A stretch of DNA of 64,000 nt from Pyrus communis (taxonomy: Eukaryota; Streptophyta; Magnoliopsida; Rosales; Rosaceae). The position numbers and the translations under genes are program-made. The stretch's first letter is position 1; each line of letters opens with the position of its first letter. The notes under the pieces are model-generated. The model was given only the letters and a program-made list of their open reading frames with translations, did not search any database and was not told the origin of the DNA. Positions 57,080-64,000 of the stretch are shown one piece after another. Location of the stretch: the NCBI RefSeq assembly GCF_963583255.1, contig NC_084815.1, positions 10,277,724-10,341,723 on the forward strand, written 5' to 3'.

Positions 57080-58165
57080 ATGGCACTTGATAACGCTTCT
57101 CTTTTGTCACAGCTCATGGAAAGGTCCCAAATGCAAAGAGTTGATATATCTAATCTTCAATCAAGGAATAACGTGTTTTCCAATACTTACAATTCGGATT
57201 GGAGTGATCATTCAAACTCTATGTGGTGGGAACCTCAAAATGCTCAACAAGGAGGATATTGGCAGCCACCACAACCTCATATTCAATATGCCCAACCAAA
57301 CTCAAGTTCGTCAATAGATTACAATCAAAAGCTTAATGAATTAATTTGTTTGGTGCAGGGCTCACAAATTCAAGACAATGAGGCTCAACAAGAAGGATAT
57401 TGGCAGCCATATGAGGAGTTCTATTCAACGCCTATGCAGCCACCACAAAGGTTGGACCACTTGGATAAGCAAATTGGGCAGATCGCGGAGTTCGTAGGAC
57501 AGTTTCGAGACCAAGGCGAACTCCCTAGTTCAACCATTGCAAATCCGAAGGGAGAATTTGAAACTGCCAAGGAAATCATGTTGAGAAGTGACAAGGAGGT
57601 TGGAACGGACCCTCAACCATCAAAATCAAATCACAAGGAAGAGGAATACACCCAACCCACGGAAAGGGTGGAAACACCTTTACCGGAGGCACCTATTGCT
57701 CCTATGCCATCTAATACAGGTATGGTTGTTCCAAATTTCATTATTTTTAACCCCGTTCCAACAAGTATCCCTATTCCTTGCAGATTCATGACTTCCAAGG
57801 AAGAAGAAGGTGAAAAAGACATCTTGGAAGCCCTTTCAAAGGTGACAAGTAGGGAATGTCATGAATTCATCAAAGAGGACGTTCTTGAAACCACAAAATC
57901 CAAAGAAGTAAAATTTGATGACATTGGACAAGTCATAACCATCACTTGCAATCTGGCCAAGTCCAATATCCCTGAAACTTTCAAAGGAGTGGTGTTTGTC
58001 ATTGAGTTCTTGTCGGACAAAACAAGTAAGTTTTTTTCAAATTCCTTTACATTTTATACTAACTTGCTGTTTTTTATGAATCAGGCACCTACACTAGAAT
58101 TCAAACCATTGCCGGTTCACTTCAAGTATCACCTTCCATTCAAGGACCAATTCCATGCCGTTTGA
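57080..58165 (+). CDS. Sense ORF of element E: gag/pol-linker chimera without capsid
   Basis: 361 codons from MALDNASLLSQL, one fewer than F. The frame could be read 36 codons further upstream only through the PBS, which has no ATG. Parts in order: a Q/P/W-rich segment with two GYWQP motifs, gag linker (RLDHLDKQIGQIAEFVGQFRDQGELPSS region), RFMTSKEEEGEKDILEAL (gag-like), and a middle of unknown origin (TSRECHEFIKEDVLETTKSK to VIEFLSDKTSK). Then comes a stretch with intron-like features (58026-58084) and a tail, APTLEFKPLPVHFKYH, like the pol linker after protease in A. No capsid, CCHC or protease remains. The frame is open in both E and F despite small differences, so it may be translated. 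What it does is unknown. Confidence 0.65.
   Translation: MALDNASLLSQLMERSQMQRVDISNLQSRNNVFSNTYNSDWSDHSNSMWWEPQNAQQGGYWQPPQPHIQYAQPNSSSSIDYNQKLNELICLVQGSQIQDNEAQQEGYWQPYEEFYSTPMQPPQRLDHLDKQIGQIAEFVGQFRDQGELPSSTIANPKGEFETAKEIMLRSDKEVGTDPQPSKSNHKEEEYTQPTERVETPLPEAPIAPMPSNTGMVVPNFIIFNPVPTSIPIPCRFMTSKEEEGEKDILEALSKVTSRECHEFIKEDVLETTKSKEVKFDDIGQVITITCNLAKSNIPETFKGVVFVIEFLSDKTSKFFSNSFTFYTNLLFFMNQAPTLEFKPLPVHFKYHLPFKDQFHAV
58026..58084 (+). other. Intron-like segment inside the E sense ORF
   Basis: 59 bp bounded by a consensus donor (AA then GTAAGT) and an acceptor (TGAATCAG then GC), with a TACTAAC branch-point match at about 58057-58063 and T-rich content. The segment is 62 bp in F. It is also open in the reading frame, and the downstream pol-like codons are in the unspliced frame, so splicing is uncertain. 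Confidence 0.4.
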
Positions 58166-58204
58166 TTTTATTTATGTTAATAAAAAATAAATAAATCAAT
58201 AAAT

Positions 58205-58228
58205 AAAAAAAAAAAAAAAAAAAAAAAA
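58205..58228 (+). repeat. A tract after the sense ORF in E
   Basis: 24 A, preceded by several AATAAA-like hexamers (58179-58204). It separates the sense ORF from the antisense ORF end, like 23909-23932 in F and 47647-47672 in D. Confidence 0.85.
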
Positions 58229-58260
58229 GAAAGATACTAAACATGGAGAAAGGTGGAGCT

Positions 58261-58932
58261 TCACAAAGGTTGTTTGCGTGAAGCCCCACTACGAGGCGCA
58301 GAAGCGGAAGGCATAGAAGCGGGAGGCATAGAAGCGGGAGGCATCGGAGCGGAAGCCATCGGAGCGGGAGGCATCGGAGCTAGAGCATTCCAGGCCTCAA
58401 TACTTGGCCAAGCGCTGGATGACCCAGGAAAAAGGTGCCTCTGGAGATAAGACGCAAGCCTTTGACGGTCACTGTGAATTCGACCCTCAGATTCTTGCAG
58501 CTCATCAAGCTTCCTCTTCATCCCCGACGAATAGTTATTTGCAAGCACATGCAAACTTCTATTCTCGTACTTAAGCTGCTGGATCTCTTGCTTAAGTCTT
58601 TCCACCTCTGCCATCAACGATTCCACTTGGCGGGACCGAGCAAGCAGGCGTTGGCCCATGTTGGACACAGAACTCGCACACTGAACACTAAGTGCGAGGG
58701 ACTCTTGAACGGCCAACTCATCGGACCGTCCTGACAGCAGCCTACTATCTTTTGGAGTGAGGAGGTTTTTAGCTACTATTGTAGCTGTTGTGGCGTCCTG
58801 CATCACAGAGTCTTCACCTGAAAGAGGACCGTTAGAAGATAAAAAAGAAGGGCGCCATACATTACCTTGATGGGGCGCAACCGGATCGCTGCTGAGACTC
58901 AAATCTAAGCTAAGGTTCGATGAGTTTGCCAT
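58261..58932 (-). CDS. Antisense cargo ORF of element E, coiled-coil protein of unknown function
   Basis: 223 codons on the minus strand from the ATG at 58932 (MANSSNLSLDLSLSSD). It is more diverged from D and F than they are from each other: QQLKYENRSL for LLKHENRSL, SSGMKRK for STGMKRK, and a tail rich in MPPAPM/MPPASM ending PRSGASRKQPL. Most changes fall outside the coiled-coil core or in the tail, and the frame stays open. No known domain, signal peptide or membrane helix. It is flanked by the A tract on its 3' side and by the G-box region on its 5' side. The function is unknown; a coiled-coil oligomerising protein is all the sequence supports. Confidence 0.72.
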   Translation of the reverse strand: MANSSNLSLDLSLSSDPVAPHQGNVWRPSFLSSNGPLSGEDSVMQDATTATIVAKNLLTPKDSRLLSGRSDELAVQESLALSVQCASSVSNMGQRLLARSRQVESLMAEVERLKQEIQQLKYENRSLHVLANNYSSGMKRKLDELQESEGRIHSDRQRLASYLQRHLFPGSSSAWPSIEAWNALAPMPPAPMASAPMPPASMPPASMPSASAPRSGASRKQPL

Positions 58933-59640
58933 TTTTTTCAAAAGTGTTCAAAGAGAAGGGGTGGATGGAGTTAAAATTTCACAAAGGGCCGGAGTCGAGT
59001 TTCAGGAATGGGAAATCTTCAGAGTGTGTGTGTTGGGGTGATTGATAGCTCTATAAAAAGCCAAGACGACGCGTCCACCGATTCAAAGAGCCGGATTTTC
59101 CGGCGTAATTTAGGCGACGCTCCCTCGGCTTTTCAGAAAACGCGTTCAACTTTGTCAAAAGATTTCTGACAAAGCTGAAAACACGTGGAGGCCATCATCG
59201 CATCTACACATCTTAGCCGACAAGCGCAAAGTTCGGCGACGCTTTCTCTGCTTTTCAGAAGACGCGTGCAGCTTTGTCAAAAGGAGCCGCATCTGCACTA
59301 CCACGTGTCGTTCAGAAAGCGAAGGGGCGTCGTTCAGAAATCGAAGGGGCGCCTGCTCAGAAATCAAGGAGGCGTATTCAAAGATCGAAGAGGCGCCACT
59401 ATTTCAAAGAGCCGGATTTGCGGGATCAAAACGTTTGTCGACAAGGGTAAAAGGTACCACCACTTGATATTATCTCTATATATGTCGACCTTCGTCTTTT
59501 ATGGCAGGGCAAACCTGAAGAAAATGCCCAACTCTCCCTCACCTCTGAGGGCGCACTCCCAGCAAAGCCTTTCAAAATACTCAATTCTTTCTTCTTCCCC
59601 AAAGATGATACCAGATGCCTGGAGTACATATGACCCAGGA
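58933..59640 (-). promoter_or_regulatory. Upstream region of the antisense ORF in E
   Basis: G-boxes at 59182-59187 and 59302-59307 (CCACGTGTCG), W-box-like TTTGTCAAAAG cores, and imperfect TTCAGAAATCGAAGGGGCG repeats (59329-59397). Read on the plus strand, part of it is also open (59185-59793), but that frame has no recognisable domain and I treat it as a shadow. Confidence 0.45.
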
Positions 59641-61958
59641 GGAAACGGCGGATTGAAGCATGTGCTGATTCATTCACCGCTTCTTCAAAGCAAAGGTATC
59701 TCATATCATCAAGGTCAAAAGCAAAAGTATCTCATATCATGCTCTTTCCCTGTCTTTTTCTTTGTCCTTGTTCTTACTTGCATGGCAAAGTAAAAGAAGC
59801 AATCAGCCGGCACTTGGAGTCAGTCTTCCGATCTGGAGCCAACTGCCTGGAATCTATTCCTGATTGCTTACCTAGCGTTGCTCTCGAGTAGTCATCTTCA
59901 ACGGTTGTTACACTTCCAGAGAAGGGACCACTCCTGCAAAGATTGAACAAAGAAACAGATAACAGGAGGAAGCTCAGACCTTCGGGGGAAACCAAAAGAA
60001 CCATCCTGCTGCCCAGTTCAAGAAGTAGCACAAAGGAAAATCAACGATGGGCAGAAACCAGTTCAAGAGTAAGCCTGTGGAATCACAAAGATCAAAGCCT
60101 CAATGCAATCACCAAGGAGAAGAGGGAATTTACACTCCATAACCAGATTTGCGTCCCTAAACTCTTCTCTTTGTTAATTACATTATGCCATGTTTAATAT
60201 GTTTAGTTGCTTTTTGTGTGTTTACTTATGTTTTGTGTGAATCTATGCTTAAAACATTGAGGACAATGTTTGATTTAAGTGTGGGGGGGTAACTAAAGTG
60301 TTTTGATGCAAATTCGTAGGGTTTTATCCACCATAACTTCTAATGTTGTTCCTTGCTGTTTTAAGGTGTTTTTAAGTTGTTTTAGAGTGTTTTAGTGTGT
60401 TTTGTTTTATAATTCGAAAATCCCATAAAAATTTGAAAAATTGTTTTGAAAAACCCAAAAAGAGTTGTTTTAAAAGTCGTTTTTGTGTGTTTGTGTCTTA
60501 GGGTACGTTCCAACACAATGATAAGGATTTGGTTTATAATTGCATGACGGTTAGAAAGAGTTATAAACATAGAGAAAAGTTTGATTTACTCTTGGTATAT
60601 GCTTGGTTATGGTTATAATGTATGACTTCACATGCAATCATAAAAGAAAAATTCGTTTTTGGAACATGCTTGAAGGAAGAAACTCAAACAAACGCTACAT
60701 CCCTGTGAGACTCGAGCCATTACTTTCTTTGGAGAGTTATTTTCTGTGATTCTTTATTTTCTAAAGTTGTTGCATGATCTCATTATTCCTTGCTTGGTTG
60801 CTACTTAGAATGCAATTGTATCATGATAGAACTAAATGCTAGAACTCATGTCCATTTCATTCAAAGCATGTTATTGATTTGCATAACACATATTCAAGAA
60901 GAAGTTGTGTAGTGACCACCACCATAGCCAAATAGCCTTACTTCCCATACTTCGTATATGTTGTAAGTTTTAACCCCGTTGAGCCTTGTTTAGCCTTTAT
61001 TCTTTGTTTACCCACATTTTCCTCACCTAGCCTAGTTTAGGACAATCCCCACCCTTGTTCTTAAAAGATAGTGAGCATGACTTAATTGAATTCCGTTTGA
61101 GTTACATTATGAAAGAAAATAAGTGTGGGGGAGAGAATGTTTAAGTGTTTATGTTTTGAGATTCAAAAGAAAAGAGAAAAGAAAGAAAGAAAGAAAAAAG
61201 AGCTTAAAAAAAAAAAAAATGAAAGAATAAGTGATTGAAGAAAGGTTCCAAAACACCAATTCTGGGCGTAAATTGTCTAAATTCTCCCTTTTTGTTCAAA
61301 AGTTGAGTTTTCATTCAAAAGTGAATTCTAAGTTGATTCAAATGCTTTGCTCACTATTTCTTTAAAAACCTTTGTTTTCCATATCACTTCTTTGTTATCC
61401 ACATACCCCAAGCCCCGTTACAACCCTTGACTTCTATCTTGAGTGTTGTGTATTTCAATTTGTGGAGTTTGAACTTGGTATGAGCATATGGTATCACTGG
61501 TTCTCGCGTCTAAGTAGTAGCATTCCATTCATGAGATCATATCTAAACATGCTTATTAACTCCAGAAAATGCTTTCCTTATTATAACATATGTGAGTGTT
61601 CATCTACATGTTTACATCAACCTTCTCACATATACCTAGTGTAGGGTGTGTAGTCAGAAAATCTGTGTGAAAAACGAGAGTACATCTAGTAAGAAATTGA
61701 GGGAATTCTCTAAAGGCATGTTACTACATTTGAAATGTGTTTTAATTGCTTAATTGTGAACTAGTATGTGGTGACTATGATTAAGAATGTACTTAAGTGT
61801 AAAGATGGCTCAAATCTGTGAGAATAATGATTTTTAACTTGTCATGTGCATTGGAAGTCCCTGATACGATTGTTGGAAGGTGTAGGTTGTGTTTTGTTCT
61901 TTTTGTTTTGTTTTTCTGTTTTGCTCGAGGACTAGCAAAAGCTAAGTGTGGGGGTATT
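59640..61958 (+). other. Element E post-pol UTR with three PPT-like tracts
   Basis: No supportable ORF. Tract 1 AAGTGTGGGGGGG at 60277-60289 follows the ACATTG-AGGA-CAATGT palindrome (60254-60269). Tract 2 is at 61121-61131. The true 3' PPT is at 61944-61954. A-rich runs near 61165-61220. Confidence 0.75.
61944..61954 (+). promoter_or_regulatory. Element E polypurine tract
   Basis: AAGTGTGGGGG, 4 bp before the 3' LTR. Confidence 0.82.
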
Positions 61959-64000
61959 TGATAGGAGCATATTTATGCGACTTAAATGGCTTGTTCTCGC
62001 ACATTTACGTTATGTTTCTTTAGTTATTTTAGTACTTTAAGCTATTTTCGTGTGTTTGTAGGTCCAAAGGGCTAAAGGAGCAAAAAAATGCATTTTGGAG
62101 ACTTTTGGAGCACTTTTGGGCTAAGGACGGATAGCTTATGCTTGAAGCCAAAGTGTTGGACGAAATTGAAGACCTAATTGGAGCCAAAGTGTTGGAACCT
62201 TGTTCTCTTTAGTTTTAGGACATTTAAAGCTTTCCTAATCCCAATCATGCCATGCATAACACACATCCATTCTAACACATTGTCATTGCACATGCATTTC
62301 CTTCATTAGTTAACCCACATGCACTTATCACTTATCATCACCACATATCATATCACTTAATCACTTATCACTTATCATCACCACTTAACCACTTATCATA
62401 TCATAACCACATATCATATCACTTATCACTTATCACTTAACATAACATCCACCTACTTCACCTACAACATCCACTTCACCTACAACATCCACCCACTTCA
62501 CCTACAACATCCACCCACTTCACCTACAACATCCACCTACTTCACCTACAACATCCACCTACTTCACCTACAACATCCACTTCACCTACAACATCCACCT
62601 ACTTCACCTACAACATCCACCTACTTCACCTACAACATCCACCTACTTCACCTACAAATGACATAGCCATATGTTCCCTCCACTACTCCTATAAATACCC
62701 TTGCATTCATTCATTCATGAACATCTCATTTCATACACAACACACCACAAACACATCCCTTTCTCTCTTAGCCGTGAGTCTCCCTTAGAATCCAAAAACC
62801 ATCTTTCCATTTCCATCACTCCTCACTCCATTCCACACTTCCATTCCCCCAAACCAACTATCCTTAGACCTTATGCTACAATGAAGAGGAAGAGAAGAGG
62901 GCCTAAACGTTCATACAATTCAAGTTTGAGTTGTTGGAATGTTTAGGTGTTTCTTTGATTTCAATGTTTAATTTCAATACTCTTTGTTTTGTACGAATGA
63001 GGAATGGAAGAGAAGAGGGCCTAAACGTTCATACAATTCAAGTTTGAGTTGTTGGAATGTTTAGGTGTTTCTTTGATTCTCTTTGTTTTGTACTATGAGG
63101 AACTAAACCCCCCTTGGCTAGGGGGGGATTCGAAATAAATGTTTATGCTTGCATTTTGATTTGATTACTTCTAATTGCGTTTCATAAGTTGTGGTTTCAA
63201 TTTGTTTAACCGTTTGATTGATAACTTATTTATGTATGTTTATTGAGAGTGCACGCTTAATTTTCATGCATGAATATGATGCTAGAATATAAGTGAGTTT
63301 CACCTAATCGTTATGAACTTATATTCACAAGTAGTGGAGGTTGCTTATAAACAATCGCGTTAAATGAATTCTTGGCACGAGTTTCATGCGTATTCCATAG
63401 TAACGAATGCCTCGTCAACACTTATAGTTTTCATAATGCTTAATGATCTTTGATTGTATCTTTATTGTGCTGTTCACGTAAAGGACTTTTGGAGAATGTA
63501 GTGAATTGCGTTGCGCTAACCCATCCAATTCATTAACTTAAGGAAAACTTGACGGTTAATTTAAGCGGACCTAATTGACCCGGGGTGATGAGTTTCATAA
63601 TTTATTGAAATGCAATTGGAAATCTTTTTATTATGCAAGTGTAGCATGTGTGGAGATGAACCCCTTGGCTAGCATCCATTCATTCCATTTCATCAATTTC
63701 ATAATTACATTCTGTCTAGTTTATTAACTTGTTTCGTTATTTCAATTTTCATCAAACATCAATCCCCCTTTTGCTTTAATGTTCAATTTAGTTAGAAATC
63801 AATTTAGTTTGTGTTTTTAAAGCATTTTGAGTCTTTGGTTTGTCTTAGTGTTTTAACGTTTAGTTTCGCATTCTTTGAGTCTAGTTTAGTGTTTTATATT
63901 GTTTTTACGTTTTTAAGTCAGTTTCCAAGAGATTAACAATCCCTCCTAATCCCCGGTCCAGAACGATCCCTACTTATACTTATACTACAATTGACAAAAA
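61959..64000 (+). repeat. Element E 3' LTR, cut by the window end
   Basis: First 2042 bp of the LTR. By comparison with the 5' LTR only about 36 bp are missing. The single length difference is one additional 18-bp minisatellite unit (ten units at 62445-62658 against nine). TATA box 62690-62697. Confidence 0.92.
62445..62658 (+). repeat. LTR minisatellite in E (3' LTR)
   Basis: Ten units, eight of 22 bp and two of 18 bp. The extra 18-bp unit is the seventh. Confidence 0.9.

Larger units (their letters stand above)
54908..64000 (+). mobile_element. Element E: non-autonomous Athila-like element with sense chimera and antisense ORF, right end cut by the window
   Basis: 5' LTR 54908-56967, PBS, sense ORF 57080-58165, A tract, antisense ORF 58261-58932, G-box region, post-pol UTR with three PPT-like tracts, and 3' LTR from 61959 running off the edge. 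It is the plus-strand counterpart of F. The LTRs appear identical except for one extra 18-bp minisatellite unit in the 3' copy. No enzyme genes. Confidence 0.93.

Noticed and set aside
59185..59793. 202-codon plus-strand frame opposite the antisense promoter region (also 22345-22914 and 48706-49233)
   Set aside because: Composition is repeat-driven (EIEEA/KSKG type), no domain, and it overlaps the G-box region; its N-terminal length differs between D, E and F.

Overview
The window is plant nuclear DNA made entirely of nested LTR retrotransposons. I found no cellular gene, tRNA or rRNA gene, CRISPR array or bacterial-style operon. Every recognisable element belongs to one Athila-like (Ty3/Gypsy) clade. 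The LTRs run from TGATAGGAGC to GCATCA. The primer-binding site matches the 3' end of plant tRNA-Asp. The 3' polypurine tract is AAGTGTGGGGG. Gag has a CCHC knuckle, and pol is ordered protease, RT, RNase H, integrase. A eudicot is most likely. A rosaceous tree such as apple or pear is only a hunch from the style of the elements; no base in the window proves it.

Layout. At 1-2044 lies the PBS end and LTR of a minus-strand element that runs off the left edge. At 2045-6042 two element 3' ends sit head to head as a large inverted repeat. At 6043-11011 there is a full plus-strand LTR followed by two 5'-truncated LTR pieces. Element A (11012-34397, minus, TSD CTTAT) is the only copy with recognisable pol. 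It is broken by an in-frame stop, by a 5' deletion, and by a solo LTR (S1, TSD GTCCA). S1 in turn hosts element F (18145-27136, minus, TSD CATAT). Older plus-strand LTR pieces continue at 34403-41181, interrupted by solo LTR S2 (38543-40653, TSD GTCAT). They lead into a truncated element C with PBS and gag (41182-42821). More LTR pieces follow at 42822-45268 and 53565-54907. They are interrupted by element D (45269-53559, plus, TSD ATTGA) and then by element E (54908 to beyond 64000, plus).

How the parts relate. D, E and F are non-autonomous: they have intact LTRs, PBS and PPT but no capsid, protease, RT or integrase. Their LTR pairs look identical or nearly so, so they moved recently, presumably using proteins from A/C-like relatives. 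All three carry the same intact ORF of about 225 codons in antisense orientation, with its own upstream region containing two G-boxes. E and F also keep a sense ORF of about 362 codons stitched from gag and pol linker segments around a middle part I do not recognise. In D, gag-pol has collapsed to a 14-codon in-frame fusion of the gag start to the pol end. This lineage, with its conserved antisense cargo, is the most interesting system here. The LTRs also carry conserved hairpins, one with a compensatory base-pair change.
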